This document shows, one piece after another, positions 17,481 to 25,075 of a stretch of DNA of 33,235 nucleotides. The stretch is taken from positions 1 to 33,235 of the forward strand of contig SKFX01000071.1 of assembly GCA_007117775.1 (NCBI GenBank). The letters run 5' to 3'. The notes under the pieces were generated by a model. It ran no database searches, was not told the origin of the DNA, and was given only the letters and a program-made list of their open reading frames with translations. Made by a program: the position numbers and the translations under genes. The DNA comes from Ilumatobacteraceae bacterium. GTDB lineage: Bacteria > Actinomycetota > Acidimicrobiia > Acidimicrobiales > Ilumatobacteraceae. Each line of letters opens with the position of its first letter. The stretch's first letter is position 1.

Positions 17481-18791
17481 ATGGGAGAACTCTGGGTACA
17501 GCTGGTCGTGGTCGCAGGATTGATCATTCTCAACGCTGCGTTCGCCGGCACCGAACTCGCGTTGGTGTCGCTGCGCGAGACCCAGATCAACGATCTCGAG
17601 CGTCGCAGCCGAACCGGCGCCAGTCTGGCGCGGCTCGCCCGGCAGCCGAATCGCTTCATGGCGACCATCCAGATCGGGATCACCCTGGCAGGATTGCTCG
17701 CCTCGGCGACCGCAGCGGTGTCGTTGGCGCGACCCCTCGAGGACCGGCTCGGGTTCTTCGGTGCCGCGGCCGCCCCGGCGTCGGTGATCATCGTCACCCT
17801 GGTGCTGGCGTATTTCACGCTGGTCATCGGCGAACTCGCTCCCAAGCGCATCGCCATGCAGCGCGCCGAGGCATGGGGCCTGGTGATGGCCCGCCCGCTC
17901 GGCGCGCTCTCGGTGGTGACGCGCCCGGTGGTGGCGCTGTTGTCGGCATCCACCGATCTCGTGGTGCGCCTCGCCGGCGGCGACCCGCGGGTCCGCACCG
18001 CAGAGGTGACCGTCGAGGAACTGCGCGAGATGGTGGCACTGCATCGCACCTTCACCCCCGAACAGCGCCGGATCGTCGATGGGGCCTTTGAGATCCTTGA
18101 GCGGCGTCTCGACGAGGTGCTGGTGCCGAGGCGCGATGTCTTCGTCCTCGACGCCGACCTCGATACCGCCGATGCCCTGGTCGCGTTGCAAGATTCGGGC
18201 CATACGCGTGCCCCGGTGGCCCCCGAGCGGAATCTGGACCGTGTCACCGGCACGGTCCATCTGCGCGACCTCATCGGGGTCCAGGGTGCGGCGGTCGGCG
18301 AATTGGCCGCACCAGTGCCGGCATTCCCGGGTACCGCGACCGCGCTGGTGGTACTGCGCGAACTTCAGAATCAGCGCCGACAGATGGCGCTTGTGGTGAA
18401 TGAGCACGGCGGCTCGATCGGCATCGTCACCGTCGAGGACCTCGTCGAGGAGATGGTCGGTGAGATCTACGATGAGGTTGACCGCGAACCGGTCACGGTG
18501 CAGATCGGCGACGACGGTACGGTGACGCTGCCCGGCAGGTTCGCGATCCACGATCTCGCTGAGATCGGCGTCGACCTGCCGACCGGTGAATACGTCACGG
18601 TGGCCGGACTGATCCTGCATCGGCTCCAGCGCATTCCCCAGACCGGGGACGTGCTCGAGCTCGAGGGCTGGGAGATCACGGTGGTGGTCGTCGAGCGCCA
18701 CTCGATCCGATCCGTCAGGCTGCGTCCGCTCAGACCGAATCGCGCCGATGCTCCATCGGGGCCCGAGGGGTCTGATCCTCGCCGGGATTGA
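17481..18791 (+). CDS. DUF21/CBS/CorC_HlyC membrane protein (CNNM family)
   Basis: This 436-residue protein has the usual three-part layout. An N-terminal DUF21 transmembrane domain covers about residues 5-180 (NAAFAGTELALVSLRETQI, GITLAGLLASA, LVIGELAPKRIAMQ). A CBS-pair domain follows at about 200-325 (VPRRDVFVLDAD to VEDLVEEMVGEIYDEVD). A C-terminal CorC_HlyC domain is at about 340-415. Family members are linked to magnesium or other divalent-cation export and are often mislabelled hemolysins; the ion is not decided here. The last 20 residues are Pro/Arg-rich and probably disordered, and that part lies opposite the possible small ORF at 18730-18879. It is a single gene. Confidence 0.87.
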   Translation: MGELWVQLVVVAGLIILNAAFAGTELALVSLRETQINDLERRSRTGASLARLARQPNRFMATIQIGITLAGLLASATAAVSLARPLEDRLGFFGAAAAPASVIIVTLVLAYFTLVIGELAPKRIAMQRAEAWGLVMARPLGALSVVTRPVVALLSASTDLVVRLAGGDPRVRTAEVTVEELREMVALHRTFTPEQRRIVDGAFEILERRLDEVLVPRRDVFVLDADLDTADALVALQDSGHTRAPVAPERNLDRVTGTVHLRDLIGVQGAAVGELAAPVPAFPGTATALVVLRELQNQRRQMALVVNEHGGSIGIVTVEDLVEEMVGEIYDEVDREPVTVQIGDDGTVTLPGRFAIHDLAEIGVDLPTGEYVTVAGLILHRLQRIPQTGDVLELEGWEITVVVVERHSIRSVRLRPLRPNRADAPSGPEGSDPRRD

Positions 18792-18879
18792 CCATCGGGT
18801 CACCGGGCCGGATCACAACGGCGTACAGCTCCGCGGGTTCGGTCTTGGCGATCTTCGACTCAGCGCCACCAGAGTTCAT
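18730..18879 (-). CDS. Possible small protein (49 residues) behind cobS
   Basis: An ATG at 18879 opens a 49-codon frame starting MNSGGAESKIAKTEPAELY. It continues through VVIRPGDPMVNPGEDQTP and ends at a TGA at 18730. It overlaps the cobS 3' end by 20 bases in another frame and fills the gap between cobS and the convergent CorC-like gene, whose last 62 bases it overlaps antisense. Codons are ordinary for this genome (GAG, AAG, ATC, GCC, GAC, strong GC3), and the residue mix looks protein-like. There is no clear ribosome site, so it would depend on coupling to cobS. I do not recognise a family. A chance open frame remains quite possible at this GC content. Confidence 0.4.
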   Translation of the reverse strand: MNSGGAESKIAKTEPAELYAVVIRPGDPMVNPGEDQTPRAPMEHRRDSV

Positions 18880-19633
18880 GGTGGCCGGCGAGTCCGACGA
18901 CCGTCACCAACACTGCGATCTCGGCGATCTGCTCGATCGCCCCGAGCACATCGCCGCTCAATCCGCCGATACGACGCCGGGCCAACACGATCACCACTGC
19001 GGCAGCGACTCCGGCGACCACGGTCACCGGGATCACCCACCAGCCGATCACCGCGGTCGTGATCGCAAGACCTGAGATCACTGCGATGAGGGTCCGGTGC
19101 GTCGACACCGATGAGACGTATCCGGCACCGAGGCCGTCGGGCCGAGCCAATCGGCCGGATTTCATCGATGCCACCGCAATGGTGCGCGCCAGGGTGTGCG
19201 CAGCGATGAGACCGGCAGCGGCCACGGCGGGCACCAGAGCCGCGACGGCCAGGATCCGGATGATGAGCGACCCGCTGAGCGCTGCCACACCGTAGGTGCC
19301 ATGGCGTGGATCGTTCAGGATCCGCAGGCGCTCCTCGACGCTCCAACCCCCAGCGAAGGCATCGGCGATATCGGCGAGGCCGTCCTCGTGGAAGGCGCCG
19401 GTGATGAGCACCCCGACCAGCACCGCAAGCGCAGCTGCCACCGACATCGCGAGGACCTGCGACGCTGCGAGCACGACTGCCGCAGTGATCGTGCCGATGA
19501 GCGCACCGACGGTTGGGAACCACGCCACCGCAGCGTCGAGTCGGCCGGCGGTCGGCATCGGTGCGGGGATCCGCGTCAGGAACTGGACTGCGCCGCGCAG
19601 GCCGTAGGCCGGTGTGTGCTCAGCCGGATCCAT
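18860..19633 (-). CDS. cobS: Adenosylcobinamide-GDP ribazoletransferase (cobalamin synthase)
   Basis: This 257-residue membrane enzyme joins adenosylcobinamide-GDP and alpha-ribazole (phosphate), the last assembly step of cobalamin. GAVQFLTRIPAP at the N terminus, the Asp-rich GAFHEDGLADIADAFAGG that binds Mg2+ near residue 80, and RLRILNDPRHGTYGV are family landmarks. About six membrane helices follow. The frame is open to 19714, but the ATG at 19633 gives the normal length and N terminus, so the gene overlaps the cobT 3' end by 14 bases. It is the last recognisable gene of cobO-cobU-cobT-cobS. Confidence 0.93.
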   Translation of the reverse strand: MDPAEHTPAYGLRGAVQFLTRIPAPMPTAGRLDAAVAWFPTVGALIGTITAAVVLAASQVLAMSVAAALAVLVGVLITGAFHEDGLADIADAFAGGWSVEERLRILNDPRHGTYGVAALSGSLIIRILAVAALVPAVAAAGLIAAHTLARTIAVASMKSGRLARPDGLGAGYVSSVSTHRTLIAVISGLAITTAVIGWWVIPVTVVAGVAAAVVIVLARRRIGGLSGDVLGAIEQIAEIAVLVTVVGLAGHHELWWR

Positions 19634-20618
19634 CGAACCACTCGTCGAAGGTGGGCACCTCGCTGATCCCGGCACAGGCCATCGCGACGAGGGGTACCGC
19701 CGCCATGGCACCACTGCCCTCTCCGAGGCGCATATCGAGATCCAACAGCGGCCGTTTGCCCAAGCGGTCGAGGAGGCGGCGGTGACCCGGTTCGGCCGAA
19801 CAGTGGCCGACCATACAGTGATCGAGCGCCGTGGGTTCGATCGTCGCGAGCGGCAGCACCGCAGCGGTCACGACATAGCCATCGAGCATCACCGGGATCG
19901 ACCGCAGTCGAGCCGCCACGGTTGCGGCTGCGAGGGCGACGAGTTCAGCACCGCCGACCTCGCGCAGCACCTCGATCGGATCGGTGATCCCAGCGATCCG
20001 TCGCACTGCTTCTTGGACGGCGACGCGTTTGCGTTCGAGCCCGTCATCGTCGATTCCGGTGCCGCGACCCACCCACGCGGCGGTCTCGCCGCCGGCGAGC
20101 GCGGCGGCCACCGCCGCTGATGGTGTGGTGTTACCGATGCCCATCTCGCCGAGCACCAACAGATCGGTGTCGAGGGCGTCGACCGCCGCAACGGCAGCCT
20201 CGACGACGTCGGCGAAGCGGGCCTCATCGAGTGCGGCCTCGTAACGGATGTCGCCGGTCGGGACGCCGATTCCCACATCGACGGCGGTCACCTGGGCGCC
20301 GGCGAGGCGGGCGAAGGCGGTGATCGTGGAGCGATGTTGGCGGTAGGCGTTGAACATCGCCTCGGTGACACCGGTCGGATAGGCGCTGATTTCGGTGGCG
20401 GCTGCCACCCCGTGATCGGCTGCGAAGATCAAGCCGGCTGGTGCTTGGATGCGCGGCATGGCGGTGTGGTGCCAGCCGGCGATCCATTCGGCCACCTCAT
20501 CGAGCCATCGCAGGGCACCGTTGGGCCGCAGTACCTGAGCGGCGCGGGTGTGGACCGCAGCGGCCGCTGACTGATCGCAGGTCGGTAGGCGTTTGAGCGC
20601 ATCATGGATCCAGGTCAT
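19620..20618 (-). CDS. cobT: Nicotinate-nucleotide:dimethylbenzimidazole phosphoribosyltransferase
   Basis: This 332-residue enzyme makes alpha-ribazole phosphate, the lower ligand of cobalamin, from nicotinate mononucleotide and a base such as dimethylbenzimidazole. FAADHGVAAATEISAYP is at residues 65-81, GEMGIGNTTPSAAV at 157-170 and GHCSAEPGHR at 271-280. RLGEGSGAMAAVPL (297-310) carries Glu300, at the position of the catalytic Glu317 of the Salmonella enzyme. Its start overlaps the cobU stop in an ATGA, showing tight coupling. No gene for making dimethylbenzimidazole is present in the window. Confidence 0.95.
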   Translation of the reverse strand: MTWIHDALKRLPTCDQSAAAAVHTRAAQVLRPNGALRWLDEVAEWIAGWHHTAMPRIQAPAGLIFAADHGVAAATEISAYPTGVTEAMFNAYRQHRSTITAFARLAGAQVTAVDVGIGVPTGDIRYEAALDEARFADVVEAAVAAVDALDTDLLVLGEMGIGNTTPSAAVAAALAGGETAAWVGRGTGIDDDGLERKRVAVQEAVRRIAGITDPIEVLREVGGAELVALAAATVAARLRSIPVMLDGYVVTAAVLPLATIEPTALDHCMVGHCSAEPGHRRLLDRLGKRPLLDLDMRLGEGSGAMAAVPLVAMACAGISEVPTFDEWFDGSG

Positions 20619-21154
20619 CTCAGTCCTTCGGGCGGGTCGGTGAGCATCACGGCTCGACCGGCGACCAGCATCAGGCGGTGATCCGCTGCGGCCATGACCG
20701 CCTGGTTGACACGGCCGAGGATCTCACTGAAGTGCCGGCCGAGTTCGGATTCCGGATGCACGCCGAGGCCGACCTCATTGGTGATCACCAGACTGGGCGG
20801 GACTCGAGCGGTGAGCGCGGTGACCACGTTGGTTGTTGCAGTGGCGATCGCCGACGCATCGTCGCCGCGCCATATGAGATTGCTGACCCAGAGTGTGAGG
20901 CAGTCGATGATCACGATGTCGTCTGGAACCGTCGCGAGCACTCGGGCCAACTCGACCGGTTCCTCGATGAGGCCCCAGTCATCGGGGCGCTCGGCGCGAT
21001 GGCGCTCGATGCGGGTATCGAGGTCGACGTCACCGTCGATGCGCGGCGCAGTGGCGATGAAGGTGACGCGACGATCCGCGTGCTCCGTGACGGTGCGCAC
21101 CGCGTAGGCGCTCTTGCCACTGCGGACCCCGCCGATGATCAAGGTGAGAGACAT
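20615..21154 (-). CDS. cobU: Adenosylcobinamide kinase / adenosylcobinamide-phosphate guanylyltransferase
   Basis: This 179-residue bifunctional enzyme phosphorylates adenosylcobinamide and transfers GMP to it, activating it for CobS. The P-loop GGVRSGKS is at residues 8-15. The DTRIERHRAERPDDW block (46-60) contains His52, the likely guanylylated residue. IIDCLTLWVSNL and VTNEVGLGVHPESELGR-like blocks complete the family pattern. It follows cobO after 54 bases that contain a short direct repeat, and it overlaps cobT by 4 bases. Being a kinase able to act on cobinamide, it also serves salvage of imported corrinoids. Confidence 0.95.
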   Translation of the reverse strand: MSLTLIIGGVRSGKSAYAVRTVTEHADRRVTFIATAPRIDGDVDLDTRIERHRAERPDDWGLIEEPVELARVLATVPDDIVIIDCLTLWVSNLIWRGDDASAIATATTNVVTALTARVPPSLVITNEVGLGVHPESELGRHFSEILGRVNQAVMAAADHRLMLVAGRAVMLTDPPEGLR

Positions 21155-21176
21155 CTGTCGCAGAGTGGTAGGCCGG

Positions 21177-21197
21177 GTGTTGGCAGAGTGTTGGCAG
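21177..21197. repeat. Short direct repeat upstream of cobU
   Basis: Two copies of GTGTTGGCAG, at 21177-21186 and 21188-21197, are spaced 11 bp apart in the 54-base gap between cobO and cobU. About one helical turn separates them, so a protein could bind both. Function is unknown. Confidence 0.5.
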
Positions 21198-21208
21198 GAT
21201 CGGATCGG

Positions 21209-21796
21209 TCAGTAGTCGATACCGCGCTTGGCGCGGATCCCGCGCTGATAGGCGTGCTTGACCTCGCGCATCTCGGTCACGGTGTCGGCCATCTCGATGA
21301 ACTCCTCGGGCGCATCGCGTCCGGTGATCACGACGTTGACCGTCTCGGGTCGGCCGGTGACGGTGTCGACGACATTCTGGGCGGGCAGCCATCCCCAACT
21401 GCACAGATAGGTCAACTCGTCCAAGATGATGAGTTGGTAGTCGCCGCTGTTGATCAGGCGAGATGCCTCTGCCCAGCCCTCAGCGGCATGGGCGCGGTCT
21501 CGGTCGAGGTTGTCTGAGTCCCAGGTGAACCCGTCACCGAAGGCGAACCAGTCCACGCCGAGCTTGCGGCCCATGGTCTCCTCGCCGACCTTCCAGTCGC
21601 CGCTCTTGATGAACTGCACCACCGCGACCTTCCAGTCGAGAGCGAGGGCGCGGACCATCACGCCGAATGCTGCGGAACTCTTGCCCTTGCCGTTGCCGGT
21701 GTTGACCAGCACCAGTGACTGAGCTGAGCGCAAGCCGTCGGGTCGCGGATCCTCGGTGAGCGGATCGGTGCTGGAGTCGGAGTCGTGATTCGTCAT
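21209..21796 (-). CDS. cobO: Cob(I)alamin adenosyltransferase (CobO/BtuR family)
   Basis: This 195-residue protein attaches the 5'-deoxyadenosyl group to cob(I)alamin or corrinoid precursors using ATP. The P-loop VNTGNGKGKSSAAFG lies near residue 32-46. VVQFIKSGDWKVGEE, DLIILDE-like QLIILDELTYL and VVITGRDAPEEFIEMADTVTEM match the family in order. The frame is open to 21853. The ATG at 21796 is preferred because a TATGCT -10-like hexamer lies 9 bases upstream and the extra residues are not family-like. The N-terminal 25 residues are acidic and variable. It leads the cobO-U-T-S set and is divergent from the riboswitch-controlled btu operon. Confidence 0.94.
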   Translation of the reverse strand: MTNHDSDSSTDPLTEDPRPDGLRSAQSLVLVNTGNGKGKSSAAFGVMVRALALDWKVAVVQFIKSGDWKVGEETMGRKLGVDWFAFGDGFTWDSDNLDRDRAHAAEGWAEASRLINSGDYQLIILDELTYLCSWGWLPAQNVVDTVTGRPETVNVVITGRDAPEEFIEMADTVTEMREVKHAYQRGIRAKRGIDY

Positions 21797-21805
21797 GGAT
21801 CCCCG

Positions 21806-21811
21806 AGCATA
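21806..21811 (-). promoter_or_regulatory. Possible -10 box of cobO
   Basis: TATGCT on the minus strand ends 9 bases before the ATG at 21796. The remainder of 21812-21916 shows no gene; it holds the back-to-back promoters of cobO and the riboswitch transcript. Confidence 0.45.
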
Positions 21812-21916
21812 CGCAGAGCGCTGTACCGCGCGAGATGACGGGGCTGAGATCAACCTCGTATCAACTCGTCACTCGAGGACGCGATCGGAATCTGTGCCGC
21901 GTCGAGGTCGATGGTG

Positions 21917-21922
21917 TATGGT
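21917..21922 (+). promoter_or_regulatory. Possible -10 box of the btu operon
   Basis: TATGGT precedes the cobalamin riboswitch, placing the transcript start near 21929. The TPP riboswitch elsewhere in the window (32194-32199) is preceded by the identical hexamer. Confidence 0.45.
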
Positions 21923-21924
21923 CA

Positions 21925-22140
21925 CCGATGAGGACGAACCAGCGAAGTCCGGTGAGATTCCGGCACTGTCCCGCAACGGTAATCCTGACGAACTGAGAGT
22001 TCGGGCCCCCGGGGCCCGCACCGGGTTCGATCAGGTGAGTCCGGTCGCCTGGCCGCCCTCGCGAAATCAGACCCTCGAGGCAAGGGCGGTTCGCAGACCG
22101 GAAGGTCGCAGACCCAACTTGTCCTCCATGACCATGGAGG
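21925..22140 (+). ncRNA. Cobalamin riboswitch with RBS-sequestering hairpin
   Basis: The conserved core GAAGTCCGGTGAGATTCCGG, ACTGTCCCGCAACGGTAA and the B12-box-like AGTCCGGTCGCCTGG appear in the right order at 21944-22052. A GC-rich variable stem (GGGCCCCCGGGGCCC) sits between them. Downstream, CCTCCAT (22123-22129) pairs with ATGGAGG (22134-22140), hiding the Shine-Dalgarno GGAGG 4 bases before the btuF ATG. No T-run follows, so control is likely at translation: bound cobalamin would favour the closed ribosome site and switch off uptake. The exact 5' and 3' ends of the aptamer are approximate. Confidence 0.88.
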
Positions 22141-22144
22141 CACG

Positions 22145-23140
22145 ATGCGCTACATGAATGGGGCCGGCGACCATGCCGGCTTGTCAACGACCCCACCGAT
22201 ATCCCTTCTTCGGGCACGATCCCGGCGGCGTGCCGGTGCGTTGACGGCGCTCGCAGCGCTCGTCATTGCAGCCTGTGGCTCTGGCGATGACTCCGGTGAC
22301 ACCACCGGCGATGTTCCTGAGCGGATCATCTCGCTCTCGCCGACCCATACCGAGATGTTGTTCGCGATCGGTGCCGGTGATCAGGTGATCGCCGTCGACG
22401 GGTTCTCGAACTATCCGGCGGCAGCGGAGGCCAAGATGACCGATCTGTCGGGTTTCGAACCCAACGTCGAGGCCATCGCGTCCTATGACCCTGATCTCGT
22501 GATCACCGAGGGCACCAACCCCGCCCTCATCGAGCAGCTCGACAGTCTCGAGATCCCGAACTGGTCCGGCCCGGCGGTGTCAGACTTCGATGGGGTCTTC
22601 TCCCAGATCGAACAACTCGGTGAGGCGACCGGCCAGGTGGAGGGCGCCAGCGCCCTGATCGAGTCGATGCGCGATCAGATCGCCGAGATCGACGCTTCGG
22701 TAGCCGATATCGATGTCGATTTGGTCTATTACCACGAGTTGGATCCGACCTACTTCTCGGTCACGTCCGACACCTTCATCGGCTACGTCTACGGGCGTCT
22801 CGGCCTGACCAGCATCGCCGATGCCGCCGACGGCGCCGGTGGCGGGTTCCCGCAGCTGAATGCCGAATTCATCTTGGATGCCGATCCCGATCTCATCTTC
22901 TTGGCCTGCACCAAGTACTGCGGTGAGACCGCCGGCTCGGTGGCGGCACGTCCCGGATGGGATGGGTTGCGCGCTGTGACCGGAGGTCAGGTGCTCGAGA
23001 TGGACGATGACATCGCGTCGCGTTGGGGTCCGCGCATCGTGGACTATTACCGCGTCGTCGCAGACTCGATCGTCGAGATGTCATCGTCGATGGCCGGGGC
23101 GGCTGGTAGTTCGGGCTCCGAAGGGGGCCGCGGCTACTGA
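22145..23140 (+). CDS. btuF: Corrinoid ABC transporter, substrate-binding lipoprotein
   Basis: This 331-residue lipoprotein has a basic N terminus, a hydrophobic segment and a lipobox IAAC with Cys44. A short acidic linker follows, then a periplasmic-binding fold of the BtuF/FecB type. PERIISLSPTHTEMLFAIGAGDQVIAVDGFSNYP and VEAIASYDPDLVI are the family's opening blocks, and ADPDLIFLACTKYC-like and GWDGLRAVTGGQV blocks come near the end. It captures a corrinoid outside the membrane for BtuC/BtuD. The cobalamin riboswitch directly upstream supports B12 or cobinamide rather than a siderophore. The N-terminal region before the signal is unusually long (about 30 residues). The stop and the btuC start share one base (TGATG). 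Confidence 0.9.
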   Translation: MRYMNGAGDHAGLSTTPPISLLRARSRRRAGALTALAALVIAACGSGDDSGDTTGDVPERIISLSPTHTEMLFAIGAGDQVIAVDGFSNYPAAAEAKMTDLSGFEPNVEAIASYDPDLVITEGTNPALIEQLDSLEIPNWSGPAVSDFDGVFSQIEQLGEATGQVEGASALIESMRDQIAEIDASVADIDVDLVYYHELDPTYFSVTSDTFIGYVYGRLGLTSIADAADGAGGGFPQLNAEFILDADPDLIFLACTKYCGETAGSVAARPGWDGLRAVTGGQVLEMDDDIASRWGPRIVDYYRVVADSIVEMSSSMAGAAGSSGSEGGRGY

Positions 23141-24204
23141 TGGGTGACCGGGTCGATCGTGGTGTGCTCGCCATCGGCGGGCGCCGGGTCTGGTGGTACG
23201 CGGGCGGCACCGTTCTGGTGCTCGTCGCAGTGCTGGCGGGAACCATGATCGGCCCGGCAGGCCCGGTGTGGTGGCGGGTGCCGCTCGCCTTCGCCGAGCG
23301 GATGCCGTTCTCGCCGATCGATAGCGGTGTCAGCTCGGCGGAATGGAACATCATCTGGCAGATCCGCATGCCGCGTGTGCTGTTGGCCGGAGTGGTCGGA
23401 GCGATGCTGTCGGTGGCGGGGGCGAGCTATCAGGGGGTGTTCCGTAACCCGCTGGTCGACCCCTATCTGCTCGGCGCTGCCGCCGGTGCAGGCCTCGGCG
23501 CCACCATCGTGTTCACCGTCGGGCGTTCGGCCACCGCGAACTGGCCGGTCGATCCGGCTCCGACGGTGGCGTTCATCATGGCGCTCGCAGCGGTCGCGCT
23601 GACCTACCTGGTCGGTGCGGCGTTCGGTGTGGCCCGCTCGGGGGTGACGCTGGTGTTGGCCGGTGTCGCCATGGTGTCGTTGACAACGGCGGTCCAGACC
23701 TTCTTGCTCCAGCGCAACTCCGAGGTGGTTCGCGAGGTCTACAGCTGGATCCTCGGCCGGCTCTCGACCGCGACATGGGGTGATCTTCGGATGGTGGCGC
23801 CCTATGTGGCGTTGAGCACGGTCGTACTGTTCGCCCATCGTCGTCATCTCGATCTGCTGCGCGTCGGCGATGACGAGGCTGCCACCCTCGGGGCACCGGT
23901 GGCTCGGATCCGGCTCATCGTCGTGGTCGCCGCCACGCTCGGCACCGCAGCGGTGGTGGCGGTCAGCGGCCTGATCGGCTTCGTCGGACTCGTCGTGCCA
24001 CATATCGTCCGCCTCATCGCCGGCGCCGGATACCGGTTGCTGTTGCCGATGTCGTTGGCGGTCGGTGCCGGATTCCTGATCTTGGCCGATATTCCCGGCC
24101 GGGTGCTGTCGTCACCGGCGGAGACCCCGATCGGCGTGGTCACGGCGTTCTTGGGCGCGCCATTCTTCATCGTGTTGTTGCGGACCCGATCGGTGGACCG
24201 ATGA
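23140..24204 (+). CDS. btuC: Corrinoid ABC transporter, permease
   Basis: This 354-residue FecCD-family permease has about nine to ten membrane helices. Family marks are RMPRVLLAGVVGAMLSVAGASYQGVFRNPLVDPYLLGAAAGAGLGA in the first half (the substrate channel) and VSGLIGFVGLVVPHIVRLIAG in the second half, which includes the coupling loop to the ATPase. The C terminus ADIPGRVLSSPAETPIGVVTAFLGAPFFIVLL is also typical. The start overlaps the btuF stop by one base. Specificity for corrinoids comes from the riboswitch and from cobOUTS next door; sequence alone would also permit a siderophore. Confidence 0.92.
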   Translation: MGDRVDRGVLAIGGRRVWWYAGGTVLVLVAVLAGTMIGPAGPVWWRVPLAFAERMPFSPIDSGVSSAEWNIIWQIRMPRVLLAGVVGAMLSVAGASYQGVFRNPLVDPYLLGAAAGAGLGATIVFTVGRSATANWPVDPAPTVAFIMALAAVALTYLVGAAFGVARSGVTLVLAGVAMVSLTTAVQTFLLQRNSEVVREVYSWILGRLSTATWGDLRMVAPYVALSTVVLFAHRRHLDLLRVGDDEAATLGAPVARIRLIVVVAATLGTAAVVAVSGLIGFVGLVVPHIVRLIAGAGYRLLLPMSLAVGAGFLILADIPGRVLSSPAETPIGVVTAFLGAPFFIVLLRTRSVDR

Positions 24205-24214
24205 GCGTGAACCT

Positions 24215-25075
24215 GTGAGTTCGGTGATCGAGGGTGCGCCGGGCCATGATGCTCACGTGGCGCAGATGTCATTGACCCTCGAGGCGGTCGGTGTGCGCTA
24301 TGGCCGCACTGAGGTGCTGCGCAATTTCGACGGGCATCTCGCTGCGGGGGAGTGGCTCGGCCTGATCGGACCGAACGGTGCCGGCAAGTCGTCACTGTTG
24401 CGCGCCATCGTTGGCCTCGTCGCGTATTCGGGTTCGATTCGCGTCGGTGATGAGGATCTCGCAACACTCGGTCGCCATCGTCGCGCCGGTCTCGTGGCCT
24501 ATGTACCCCAAGATCCGGTGGTGCCAAGCGATATGACCGGGTTCGACTACGCGCTGCTCGGCAGGTCGCCGTTCATCGGGTACTTCGGGTCCGAGTCGCG
24601 CACCGATCGGCGTCTGGTCGCCGACACTCTCGAGCGACTCGGTCTCGCATCGTTCGCTGATCGACCGATGGGCACGCTCAGTGGCGGTGAGCGCCAACGC
24701 CTCGTCATCGCCCGCGCCCTCGTCACCGAAGCGCCGGTGCTGGTCCTCGACGAGCCGACCAGTGCACTCGATATCGGCCATCAGCAGCAGGCGCTGGAAC
24801 TGGTGGCCTCACTGCGCGCCGAGCATGGGCTGACGGTCATCGCAGCGATGCATGATCTGACCTTGGCCGGGATGTACAGCGATCGCCTGATGCTGCTGCA
24901 CGAGGGGGTTGCGGTCGCATCGGGTTCGGTGGCTGAGGTATTGCGTCCCGAGACTCTGGCCGAGTTCTACGGGGTGCGCGTCACGGTACACCATGACCCC
25001 GATGGGACCGTCGTGGTCATCCCGCGCCGCCATGACCTCGGTGCTGATCTGCGCGTCGGCGACCCCGGATCATGA
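24215..25075 (+). CDS. btuD: Corrinoid ABC transporter, ATP-binding protein
   Basis: This 286-residue ATPase has Walker A GPNGAGKS (52-59), Q-loop VPQD (97-100), signature LSGGE (155-159), Walker B LVLDE (176-180) and the switch His in AAMHD. It powers BtuC. I give the GTG at 24215, 11 bases after the btuC stop, as start because it is well placed for re-initiation. The ATG at 24266, which starts directly at the conserved MSLTLEAVGVRYG, is a serious alternative. The C-terminal 40 residues (VRVTVHHDPDGTVVVIPRR) are normal for FecE/BtuD-type ATPases. The stop overlaps the next gene's ATG (ATGA). Confidence 0.9.
   Translation: MSSVIEGAPGHDAHVAQMSLTLEAVGVRYGRTEVLRNFDGHLAAGEWLGLIGPNGAGKSSLLRAIVGLVAYSGSIRVGDEDLATLGRHRRAGLVAYVPQDPVVPSDMTGFDYALLGRSPFIGYFGSESRTDRRLVADTLERLGLASFADRPMGTLSGGERQRLVIARALVTEAPVLVLDEPTSALDIGHQQQALELVASLRAEHGLTVIAAMHDLTLAGMYSDRLMLLHEGVAVASGSVAEVLRPETLAEFYGVRVTVHHDPDGTVVVIPRRHDLGADLRVGDPGS

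Noticed and set aside
17238-18803. 521-codon minus-strand frame opposite the CorC-like gene
   Set aside because: Antisense shadow of a gene with clear DUF21/CBS/CorC_HlyC domains.
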